DNA of 64,000 nt. Origin: CAWCWN01 sp963799245. GTDB taxonomy: Bacteria > Chloroflexota > Ktedonobacteria > Ktedonobacterales > Ktedonobacteraceae. Position numbers and translations under genes: made by a program. Of the stretch, positions 1 through 9,100 are shown piece by piece (position 1 is the first letter of the stretch; each line of letters opens with the position of its first letter). Location: assembly GCA_963799245.1 (NCBI GenBank), contig CAWCWN010000001.1:62001-126000 (forward strand), read 5' to 3'. The notes beneath the pieces were generated by a model. It was not told the origin of the DNA and did not search any database. It worked only from the letters and a program-made list of their open reading frames with translations.

Positions 1-1774
1 TGAAAAGAAAGCCTCCAAGGAGCACAAGGCATATGCCTGCAATCGACGCCTGCATCCACAGCGCTTTGCTCCTCTTAGATGCATTCCTCTCTGCTTGTGC
101 ATTGAAGGCTAGCCCCGCTGTTGCAGTATTCAATCCATTGCCTGCCTGCTTCCACAACGACGTCCTCCTGGCTGGCATATCATAAAACAGGGAGGCGGCG
201 AAAAAGATCATTGGCGGCAAAGTGAAGAGGTAAATTCGCAGGAGCATCTCACCACCATAGTCCTGAACGAGGACGAGTGGAAAAAGTACTGTTGCCAGCA
301 AAACAAAATTGGCGTCATGATAGCCTCTGCGCAGGCGACGAACTGCGCCAACACATGCAAGGGCCCAAACGAATAATGTCATAAAAAGGCGAATATCACT
401 GATAAACGTATGGCCAGGACTACCCTGTGCCACGCGACTGGTCACATTTTCCGAAACATCGCCGCTGACTGAACCCACGGCGCTGATTAGCTGGTTAATG
501 TTCCCGGCAAAATACTCCTGCGCCATTGTAGCAGACCAGGTCACAAGTATGACGACCATGAACACAGGTAGCCAGCGCGGGGTGATGCGGCCAAAGATAA
601 CTAGAACTCCCACGCTCGTGATTATGAAGAAAGGTGTAAGAGGGTGGGTAAACACGCAAAAAGCAAAGATTACCACCACGCAGGCAAGCAGGATCCTGCG
701 CTGACGCGGCTGAGCAGGCGTCAGCAGCGGGTCTGGCGCCGTCAACCATGCATCGACCTGCGGCACCAGAGGTAAGCCCCAGAGCCGGCGTTGCCAGCGC
801 CACGTGCGTCGACGTGTTGAGGTCGGATTCCTGAACCATTTGAGGAGGATAGCGATTATGACCAGGTAGAAGAAGTAGTTCAAACCCTGTGGCGAAAAGT
901 AATCCTGTGCGATCCAATTTGTCATACAAAAGAACCACAGGGCTAACCATATGATACGTTTATCTGTGGTAGCAGTCGTAAAGATCACATACATTGGCGC
1001 GAGATAGATCACATTAAAGTAAACAGGAGACCAGACCGCATAGGGAAGTATATCTTGAAAGCCGGCCAGGCGGTTCAGCAAGGCGCTTAATACAAAGAAG
1101 CCCGGCCAATTGTAGTAGGCATCTAAATTAGGGTCAACAGTACCAGTACGCATAATAAAGTCTGTATATCCCGCGTGGCGGTACACTACGGCAAAACGGG
1201 GAGCCTGCTCGACCAGGATAGTGAGGCCGTAGAGCATGAAAATCAAAATACCAAGATGGAGGAGAATAACTGCCACCTGCGGCTTTCGCCAATTCAAGAC
1301 CATGACAAAACTCAGCGAGAGCATGACAAGGGCGATGAAAATCGATGCAGGTAACACCGAAAACAGGCCCAGGTCGCTCATACGCCCCACATCTACAGCA
1401 TGCAGTGAAAAAGCCCAGAGCAGGAAGGCAGCAAGAGGAAGCGCTACACCGGCAATATCTCTCACAAGCGCAAAGATAGGCCTTCTTTTGTCGTGCTTAG
1501 CTAACTTCTTGGTCTCCAGCTCCTCCAGCCCCACCCCTACCAGCTTCTTGGTCTCCAGCTCCTCCAGCCCCACCCCTGCCAGCTTCTTGGTCTCCAGCTC
1601 CTCCAGCCCCACCCCTGCCAGCTTCTTGGTCTCCAGCTCCTCTACCTTCACGCCGTCAAGCTTATGGCCGCAGTTCGCGCAAAAATGCGCATGCGCAGGC
1701 AGGACAACCGCGCAATGCGGACAAGACCGGCGGCCCTTTTGCGCAGGCTGCTTAATTAATAATACTGATCTCAT
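1..1774 (-). CDS. Polytopic membrane protein with N-terminal zinc ribbon and 13-aa repeats (partial)
   Basis: The reading frame is open from an ATG at 1774 to the left edge, about 590 codons, so the C-terminus is missing. Residues ~14-35 form a zinc ribbon (CPHC, then CANC). Three and a half copies of a 13-residue repeat (ELETKKLAGVGLE) follow, then a basic stretch (KHDKRR) and about ten or more hydrophobic segments. The transmembrane part looks like a glycosyltransferase-39 or polysaccharide-polymerase type protein, but no catalytic motif was identified, so the function is inferred from context. It is last in a run with a flippase and two GT2 genes. A GGAGG lies 13 nt upstream of the chosen ATG. 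The same ribbon-plus-repeat module ends the preceding flippase. Confidence 0.75.
   Translation of the reverse strand, partial: MRSVLLIKQPAQKGRRSCPHCAVVLPAHAHFCANCGHKLDGVKVEELETKKLAGVGLEELETKKLAGVGLEELETKKLVGVGLEELETKKLAKHDKRRPIFALVRDIAGVALPLAAFLLWAFSLHAVDVGRMSDLGLFSVLPASIFIALVMLSLSFVMVLNWRKPQVAVILLHLGILIFMLYGLTILVEQAPRFAVVYRHAGYTDFIMRTGTVDPNLDAYYNWPGFFVLSALLNRLAGFQDILPYAVWSPVYFNVIYLAPMYVIFTTATTDKRIIWLALWFFCMTNWIAQDYFSPQGLNYFFYLVIIAILLKWFRNPTSTRRRTWRWQRRLWGLPLVPQVDAWLTAPDPLLTPAQPRQRRILLACVVVIFAFCVFTHPLTPFFIITSVGVLVIFGRITPRWLPVFMVVILVTWSATMAQEYFAGNINQLISAVGSVSGDVSENVTSRVAQGSPGHTFISDIRLFMTLFVWALACVGAVRRLRRGYHDANFVLLATVLFPLVLVQDYGGEMLLRIYLFTLPPMIFFAASLFYDMPARRTSLWKQAGNGLNTATAGLAFNAQAERNASKRSKALWMQASIAGICLVLLGGFLF
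1503..1643 (-). repeat. In-frame 39-nt tandem repeat (13-aa unit)
   Basis: Three complete 39-nt units (1503-1541, 1542-1580, 1581-1619) and a 24-nt partial unit lie inside the membrane-protein gene. They differ at only a few bases. On the minus strand each encodes ELETKKL(A/V)GVGLE. The near identity points to recent expansion. Confidence 0.9.
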
Positions 1775-1904
1775 CCCTTTGTTAATGCCTCCTGCACACC
1801 CAGTTCGTTGTTCAGGCCAGGATCTGTACCTTCCTCACGCAGATGCAACTGTAACCACACACCATCTAACTCTCATTATCACATCGAGGTTTATCTTTTG
1901 CAAG

Positions 1905-3545
1905 TCAGGCACGACTTACTTCCCCTGCCTCCAGACTATTATGATATAACGAGCGGCCATCTGTGGCGTTCTGATCAGGCTTTACCCCATCCAGCTTCCT
2001 AGTTTCCAGATCCTCCAGCTTTATCGTTTCTAGTTTCCTGGTATCCTGCTGCTCCAGCCACAACACCCAGTCCAGCTTCACGCCGCCTAGACTCACCCCA
2101 CTCAATATCAAGGTGTCGACAACAGTGTCCTGCTCCTCAAGCCTTATCCTATCCAGCTTCCTCGTTTCCTGCTCCTCTAGCTTCATCCCGCCTAGCCTTA
2201 GACCGCAAACGCCGCAAAAATGTGCATACGCGGGCAACATGACATTGCACTGCGGACAATGTATATTGCTCGTCTTTGCTGGGAAAGTGGCCCGGTAAAC
2301 TGCGGGAAACATAAACACAGCCTCAACGCACACGGCTATAACCCAGCCTAGGCTAAAACCGGCCAGGCCAGCAATATGCGCTCCCAGCGCTGCGATCACC
2401 AATTCAAGCACGCCGCCAATGGCAACAGGCAGCACGGCACGCGCCATTTTGCTGTGAATACGGCTGACGGCTATATAGTGATATTTAATGATCATGGGGA
2501 AGGCGGCCAGCCCCAGAATACGTAAACACAAGACAGCCTGTAGCGCATAAATATGGCCAAAGAGGTCCAATATCTGCCCTGCAGCCAGCTGCAACACGCA
2601 GTTTGCGAAGATGACGGTCACGAACGAGAGGCCCAATGTCATGCGCAGCTTGCGCGTTAGCTCAGCGGTATGACCGGCGTTGATCGCGTAGAGGACGGTG
2701 GTCAGGGCGTACGAGGCGATGAAGACCAGGCCAGAAATCATCCAGGCAATATAAAACCACGCATTCGTCGTCGCAGACAGCACGATCGTCACCAGCACCG
2801 GCATCGCCATAGTCGGCGCCTGTAATATCAAATTGAGCAAGTGGTGCTGGAGAGCCAGGAGTTTGAGTCTGCGCAGCAATTGCCAATCTGGCTTTAAAGC
2901 TCTGATGCGTCTACGGCACTTCAACGCGACAAATCCTGCCAGCGGCAGCAAAGAGAGCAGGCTGCCGGCGACCCATGCTCCATAAATTATTTGCCCCCCC
3001 ACTTTCAACAGCCAGAAACCGGCCAGGATCAGAAAAACGAGTTTTGTGCCCGCAAAAAGTGCGTTGCGTCCAAGCTGGACAACCCCCTTGAGCAGCCCGA
3101 TAAGCGCCTCATCAAGCACACTTGTGACCGCCGTCAGACCGACACCGGCGGCGAAGAGCACGATGATGCCAGGATTTGCAGCAAGTGCCTGAAAATCATC
3201 CGAAACGAGCGGTGCGACAAGCGCGAAGGCCACACCACTGACTACCCCTACTCCGCCAACCAGGAGCAGGGCGGCGCTGATGAGAGAGAGTTCTTTGCCG
3301 GGTTGACGCGCCAATTCTCCGATCAAGAGCGTTCCCAGGCCTAAGATACTGAAAGTCCCCAGCAGCGTCATGACGGAGACCGCTGCCGAGGCCAGACCTA
3401 CAGCCTCGGGCGGGAAAAGACGGGCGGCTATCCACCAGTATGCGAAGCCGAAGACGCCCGTGACCGCCGTCGTCCCGACCAGCGAGCCGGCATTGAGTAA
3501 CATGATTCTATTCGTCTTTATCCATCGATAAAGTAGTTTGATCAC
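1905..3545 (-). CDS. Polysaccharide flippase (MOP superfamily) with C-terminal zinc ribbon
   Basis: The protein has 546 residues. The first ~430 form about twelve to fourteen membrane segments of the Wzx/MATE-like polysaccharide transporter type, predicted to flip lipid-linked glycan across the cytoplasmic membrane. The start is GTG at 3545, overlapping the TGA of the upstream GT2 gene (GTGA), which implies translational coupling. After the last helix comes a cytoplasmic zinc ribbon (CPQC ... CGVC) and then degenerate 13-residue units such as KLEEQETRKLDRI and KLEDLETRKLDGV. Flippases normally end soon after the last helix, so this ~100-residue tail is unusual, and it matches the N-terminus of the next gene product. 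Family assignment is confident; the transported glycan is unknown. Confidence 0.85.
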   Translation of the reverse strand: MIKLLYRWIKTNRIMLLNAGSLVGTTAVTGVFGFAYWWIAARLFPPEAVGLASAAVSVMTLLGTFSILGLGTLLIGELARQPGKELSLISAALLLVGGVGVVSGVAFALVAPLVSDDFQALAANPGIIVLFAAGVGLTAVTSVLDEALIGLLKGVVQLGRNALFAGTKLVFLILAGFWLLKVGGQIIYGAWVAGSLLSLLPLAGFVALKCRRRIRALKPDWQLLRRLKLLALQHHLLNLILQAPTMAMPVLVTIVLSATTNAWFYIAWMISGLVFIASYALTTVLYAINAGHTAELTRKLRMTLGLSFVTVIFANCVLQLAAGQILDLFGHIYALQAVLCLRILGLAAFPMIIKYHYIAVSRIHSKMARAVLPVAIGGVLELVIAALGAHIAGLAGFSLGWVIAVCVEAVFMFPAVYRATFPAKTSNIHCPQCNVMLPAYAHFCGVCGLRLGGMKLEEQETRKLDRIRLEEQDTVVDTLILSGVSLGGVKLDWVLWLEQQDTRKLETIKLEDLETRKLDGVKPDQNATDGRSLYHNSLEAGEVSRA

Positions 3546-4555
3546 TTGATCGGCAATCCTTCCAAGGGCACTGATGGCCGGACATCCTTCGAGGTCTCGA
3601 CCTCAGCCTGGTGGCGTGCGGTCACTCGCTGCGCCATGCTCCCCCTCACATACCCCGCCACCGTCATCGCCAGCCCCACCACGATCGCTCCCGCTCGCGC
3701 CCATCCCCACACGTCTCGCCCCAGCAGCCCATCTCTCACCCCGCGCCACACTCCGCGCGCCAGCGTCTCCACTATATACCTCCGCTCGCTCGCCAGCGCA
3801 TCTCGGGCTCCCACAAAGCTCGCCACCACCGCTTTCGAGCGCCCTTCCGCATAGCAGCGCGACCTGTAGTATCCCCAGCTCGTCCGCACCTGCGGCACCC
3901 GGTGATGGATCCTCGCCCCCGGCTCGTACACAAACATCTTCTCCGGCCAGCGCTGGCTCGCACGGATACACAACTCCGTCTCCTCACAGCCCACAGGCAG
4001 CGTTCCAACTCGCCCGATTTCGCTGCGAAAGCCTCCCACCCCCTCAAACATCTCCCGCCGGAAGCACGAACAGCCCCCAAACGGGTTCCTCACTCGCACC
4101 AGCCCCTTCGGCTCCTCCTGGTAGCTACAGCCCACCACCCACAAAAATTCGCGCGGAAACCAGCCCGGCCGCCGGCTCAACCACTGCGCCTCCACCGTCC
4201 CCCCTACCCCCAGTACCCGCGGGTCCGCAAAACAGCCCTGCAAGCGCGCCAGCCAGTGCGCCTCCGCCGTCGCATCATCGTCCAGAAACGCCAGCAACTC
4301 CCCTCGAGCCACCGCGATCCCGCTGTTGCGCGCCCCCGAGAGCCCTCGCGCCTCACTGTTCGCCAGCGCCACCACTCCCCCCAGCTCTGTGCACACCCGC
4401 CCCAGCAGCCCCTCGTTGTGGTCCACCACCACGATGATCTCCCCGGCCGGCACGCTCTGCCCCTGCAGTGACTCCACCGCCGCCTGCAGCTCGCTCCAGC
4501 GCCCCTCGCTATACGTACAGATGATCACCGATATGTCAAGCTGTGCCTCTCTCAT
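3542..4555 (-). CDS. Family 2 glycosyltransferase
   Basis: This is a 337-residue GT-A fold glycosyltransferase beginning MREAQLDISVIICTYSEGR. The metal and nucleotide motif FLDDDA is near residue 95, and a C-terminal hydrophobic segment near residues 285-310 suggests membrane association. The start was placed at ATG 4555 because it overlaps the upstream stop (ATGA) and has GGAGG 11 nt before it; the frame is open further upstream but that part lies inside the preceding gene. It probably adds a sugar to a lipid-linked or surface glycan; donor and acceptor are not predictable. It sits between a GT2/deacetylase gene and a flippase. Confidence 0.85.
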   Translation of the reverse strand: MREAQLDISVIICTYSEGRWSELQAAVESLQGQSVPAGEIIVVVDHNEGLLGRVCTELGGVVALANSEARGLSGARNSGIAVARGELLAFLDDDATAEAHWLARLQGCFADPRVLGVGGTVEAQWLSRRPGWFPREFLWVVGCSYQEEPKGLVRVRNPFGGCSCFRREMFEGVGGFRSEIGRVGTLPVGCEETELCIRASQRWPEKMFVYEPGARIHHRVPQVRTSWGYYRSRCYAEGRSKAVVASFVGARDALASERRYIVETLARGVWRGVRDGLLGRDVWGWARAGAIVVGLAMTVAGYVRGSMAQRVTARHQAEVETSKDVRPSVPLEGLPIK

Positions 4556-6111
4556 CGCGCAAACAGTCCTCCCTGCAGACGTCGCGTCATCGACGCCGAA
4601 CTCAGTCGCGCCAGCTGCCACAACGGCGTCCTGGCTCGCGCATACAGCGTGGCCAGCCACGGCGTATCCCTCCCGTCTACTAACGCCGCCAGCCCATCCA
4701 CCGTCGTCGTCGCGCTCACCATCAGCCGCGCCAGCGCAAACGGATTGCTCCTCTCTGAACTCATCGCATGTTTGACCGCGCAGGCCGAGCGAAAGCCGGC
4801 CTCCTGCACCTGCCGGCGCACCCCCACCGTCGAGTAGCCATACGGATAGGCAAAACTCTCCACCGCCTGGCCCAGCTGTTCCTCCAGCAGCTCCTTGCTC
4901 CGCTCAATCTCGAACTGCGCTTCGGCCGGCGTCAGGGTATCCAGCTGAGCATGGCTGTGGCTGTGCGCCCCGCACTCGATGCCACAGGCGCTGACTTCGC
5001 GCAGCTGCTCCCAGCTGAGCATGCGACGCTCCGTCTCCCCCTCATGCCGCAGCCAGCGGCTCGTCCCCCCCACATAGGCCGTCGCCACGTAGAGGGTCGC
5101 CGCAAAACCGTAGCGCTGCAGTACCGGCAGGGCCGCGCTATAAAAGTCGGCGAAGCCATCATCAAAGGTGATCACCACCGGCCGCTCGGGCAGCCGGGGG
5201 CCCCCCGGCGCCAGCGCCGCCGCCAGCTGACTGACCGTCAGCGGGCTATAGCGGTGCTGGTGCAGGTAGGCCATCTGCTCGGCGAACACCTGCGGTGAGA
5301 CCGTAAACGGCTTGAATCTGGGGCTGACGTGCTCCGCGATGCTGTGGTACATCAGGATCGGCACGCGTCTGCTCTGCGCCTGCTGCAGGCGCAGATATTC
5401 CTTCACGATCATTTTCAAGACGCGCCACCCATCGCGAAAGGTGCTCAAGTTACTCTGGCCAAAGATGCGCGGACGCTCCGTGCTGGGCACCTCAATAATC
5501 TTCAAGCCAGCTGTGTGCATGCGGATATTCATCTGCGTCTCAATCTCGAACCCGTCACAATCAATTGTTATACATTCCAGGCTGCGTTTCCAGAAGGCAT
5601 TGTAGCCATAGCACAGGTCGCTATAGCGCGTCCCAAAGAGGAGGTTGACGAGCTGGCTCAAGCCGTAGTTGCCCAGGCTGCGCAGCTGGCTGATATCATG
5701 ACTGCCTCCGCCTGTGATAAAGCGAGAGCCCTTGGCCACGTCGTTGCCTTGCAGCAGGACCTCAATAAAACGCGTGATCTCGGCCGGATCGGTTGAGCCA
5801 TCGGCGTCGATCATCACAACGATATCGCCCGTACACGCCGCAAAACCCACGCGCAGCGCGTCTCCCTTGCCCCGGCGCTGCTGCTAAATCACGCGAATGG
5901 ATGGCATGAGCTGTTGCGCCACGGCAATCGTCTCATCGCTCGAATGCCCGTCAACCAGGATGACTTCACTGACCTCCGCCGGCACATATGGCAAGACATA
6001 ATGAAGGTTCTGGGCCTCGTTGCGTGTTGGAATAACCACGCTGATACGTGGATACTGTTGCTCTTCTTGCATAAATATATTTATCCTACCCGTTGTATCT
6101 CGCTCAAGCAC
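4552..6111 (-). pseudogene. GT2-polysaccharide deacetylase fusion interrupted by an in-frame TAG
   Basis: Two pieces in the same frame flank a single TAG (5884-5886). The N-terminal piece (start GTG 6111 or ATG 6072) carries the GT2 opening ISVVIPTRNEAQNL and VDGHSSDET and ends at SIRVI. After TAG the frame resumes with QQRRGKGDALR, the MIDADGS metal motif, and from about 170 residues later a NodB-type deacetylase domain (LMYHSI, TFDDGF, HSHSHAQL, YPYG). The stop falls inside the conserved core of the GT2 fold. A CAG to TAG change would explain it. No frameshift is present, so the gene was recently functional, is read through, or has a sequencing error. If intact it would add a sugar and deacetylate glycan N-acetyl groups. 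Confidence 0.85.
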
Positions 6112-6168
6112 ATATCGTTTTTAGCCATTGATAGAGTAGTTTTCTCACCTCGCAGCATCCTTGGAGAA

Positions 6169-9100
6169 CTACACCAGACTCTCATGCTTTAGTGGACTCC
6201 CCGCTGCTTCTTCCGCTGCCCGGCTCACACAACTAACCAGGGCTGCGGTCAATTCCTGGATGTGCTCGGTGACGCATGACATATGCGTACCTGGAATAAC
6301 GTGGCTCTCAATATCTGCACTCGCTTTCACTTCTGTCACTGGACTCCATGTGCTTGCGATATATGGCTCTTCCCTTGCCCAGTAGAAGGTGATCTTGCCC
6401 GGATAAATGCCGGTTTCATATCTCGAAACCATCCAGGTAAATACACCCACGTAGTCGTTGTAAAGGGCATCAAGGGGCGGGAACATCGCATCAAGCCTTG
6501 GATCAATGTCCAGCAACTGGTCGAAGTCCCGTACTCTCATATCGGAGGGGCGTAGACGCCTGTACACATGGCGCAGCGCGTGGCGCAGGCGCAGGAACAG
6601 GTGCGCCTGCTCACGCGCTCCAAGGCGCAGCCTCCTCTCCAGCATATTGCTGAGTACGCGCATTGTTTTGAACTGCACCGGCACCGAAGGATTAATCAGC
6701 GCCAGAAAATCCACTCGTTCTCCAGCCGCCCCCAGCTGGCGGGCCATTTCATAGGCCAGCAACCCGCCATTGCAAAAACCGCCCAGCAGATATGGCCCTT
6801 GCGGCTGAATCGCTCGCATCGACTCGATGTGGGCTGCCGCCATTGCCTCCAGCGAAGGAATCGTCTGCAACCCGCCAAATCTGTACGGCTCCAGCGCATA
6901 GAAGGGTTGTTGCGAGCCTAATGCCTGCGCTAACGTGAAACAATAGAAAGCGCCCCCCGTCCAATCACCGTGCAGGAAGAAGAAGGGCCGCCTTGATCCA
7001 GCGGCCTGCACGGCCAGCAGAGCAGCGCGAGCATTAACATCCTGCTGCTGCTGCTGCAGCGCCGCGGCGAGTTGCTCTATGGTCGGCCCGGAGAAAAGGG
7101 TAGAGAGCGCGATTCTCCTGCCAAAGACGTGCTCGATACGATCAACCAGGCGCGCGGCGAGTAAAGAGTGCCCTCCCAGGTAGAAAAAGTTATCTCGTAT
7201 GCCGATAGGGCGTACATCCAATAGCTCCTCCCAGATCTGCACAAGTTGGCGATGAACCAGCAGCCTTGGGGCAACAAACGCATCTTCGCCTGTGAGCCTC
7301 GTTCTTGTGGGCACAGGCAGGGCCCGGCGATCGGGCTTGCCCGAGGCCAGAAGCGGCAGGCTCTCCAACTGCACAAAGGCGGCGGGCTGCATATAGGCTG
7401 GCAGCTTCGCTTGCAGATAGCCGCGCAGGGCCTGGCTCTCCAACTTCACGCCCCCTTCGGCCACCACGTATCCTACCAGGTATGCCTCTCCGCGGCCATC
7501 TTCCCGCGCCTCCACCACCGCTTCCCGCACAGCGGCATAGTGTTTGAGCGCCTCTTCGACCTCGCCCAGTTCGATACGAAAGCCGCGGATCTTGACCTGC
7601 TGGTCCAGCCGGCCCAGGAACTCAATCCTGCCATCGGGCAGGTAGCGCGCCAGGTCACCCGTTTTGTAGAGCCTTGCGCCGGGGTCCTGGCTGAAGGGGT
7701 CGGCGATGAAGCGCGCGGCCGTCAGCTCCGGCTGGTTAAGATACCCCCGCGCCAGCAGCTCTCCCCCGATAGACAGCTCCCCCGCCACCCCGACCGGCAC
7801 CGGCGAACCAGCCCGGTCCAGGATATAGATGCGCCGCCCGGGCAGCGGGCGACCAATGGAGACTCGCTCCAGCGACCGCTCGTGCCGTTGATTGAGGTCA
7901 CATAGCGTGGCGGTAATCGTGGCCTCCGTCGGCCCATAGGCATTGAGCAGGCGCACCTCCTGCAGCGGCAGCTGCCGCCACAGTTGGAACGCGGCCGGCT
8001 GCAGGCGGTCACCTCCCACAATCACCAGCCTGAGCTGATGGCCCGTCAGAAGCTGGGGAGCCGCCGCCCACTCTCGCAGCACCTGCTGCCAGTAGGCCGG
8101 CGGCAGGTTGATGACTGTCAATCCCTGCTGCTTGACCTGCTCGAGCAACTGCAGCGACGACCACATCTCCGGCCCGCGCAGCACCAGCCGCGCCCCCGCC
8201 ACCAGCGTCGGCAGAATCTGCTCCAGGGAGACATCGAAGGTGAACGTACTGAACTGCAGGACGCGATCCGCCTCCTCTAACCCGTAGACCCGGGCCATGG
8301 CCAGGCAATGCCTGGCAATGGCCCCCTGCGGGATCATCACCCCTTTGGGGCTGCCGGTCGAGCCCGAGGTATAGATCACATAAGCCAGCTGCTCGGCGCG
8401 GATAGCGGTCAAAGGGTTATCCTGGCTCTGGCGGCCGATGACCGGCCAATCGCTGTCCACAAGCACCACGCGCGCCGGGCGCTCAGATAGGCGGGCCAGC
8501 AGGCGCTGCTGCGTCAGCAGCAGCGGCATCTGCGTATCAGCCAGCACAAAGGCCAGCCTCGCGGGCGGGTAGTCCGGGTCAAGCGGGACATATACACCGC
8601 CCGCTTTGAGAATGGCCAGCAGGCTCACGATCAGCTCCGGCGAACGCTCCATGCACACCCCCACCATCACTTCCGCCCCAACCCCGAGCTGGCGCAGGTA
8701 ATGGGCCAGTTGATTGGCGCGCGTATTGAGTTCGCGATAGGTCAGCCGCTCATGCTTGTAGACCAGGGCGACTGCATCGGGGCTGCGCTCCACCTGGGCC
8801 TCAAAAAGCTGATGGACGTACTTCTCCTGCGGGTAGGAGGTCTGGGTGGCGTTCCATTCCACCAGCACCTGCTGCCACTCCTTCTCAGTTAAGAGGGGTA
8901 ACTTCGCCAGGTGCTGGTTAGGATCGGCCACGATCCCTTCTAAGAGCGTCTGCCAGTGCCCTGCCATGCGAGCGATGGTTGCCGCATCGAACAGGTCGGT
9001 GCTGTACTCGAAGCGGCAGACCAGGCCCGCTGGCTGGTCAACGAGTTCGAGGGACAGATCGAACTTGGCCGTCCCCTTCTCGACGACCATCTTGGAGGGT

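Noticed and set aside
495..950. Minus-strand ORF of 151 residues
   Set aside because: It is in a different frame from the long membrane-protein frame, which is open through the whole region.
1503..1643. Possible CRISPR-like array
   Set aside because: Repeats are contiguous without spacers and code in frame for protein.
1236..1949. Plus-strand ORF with LVSSSSSPTPASF repeats
   Set aside because: It is the antisense shadow of the 39-nt repeats; the minus strand encodes a zinc ribbon and membrane helices.
3574..4471. Two long plus-strand ORFs rich in Pro, Ser and Arg
   Set aside because: They are antisense to the GT2 gene and arise from its high GC third positions.
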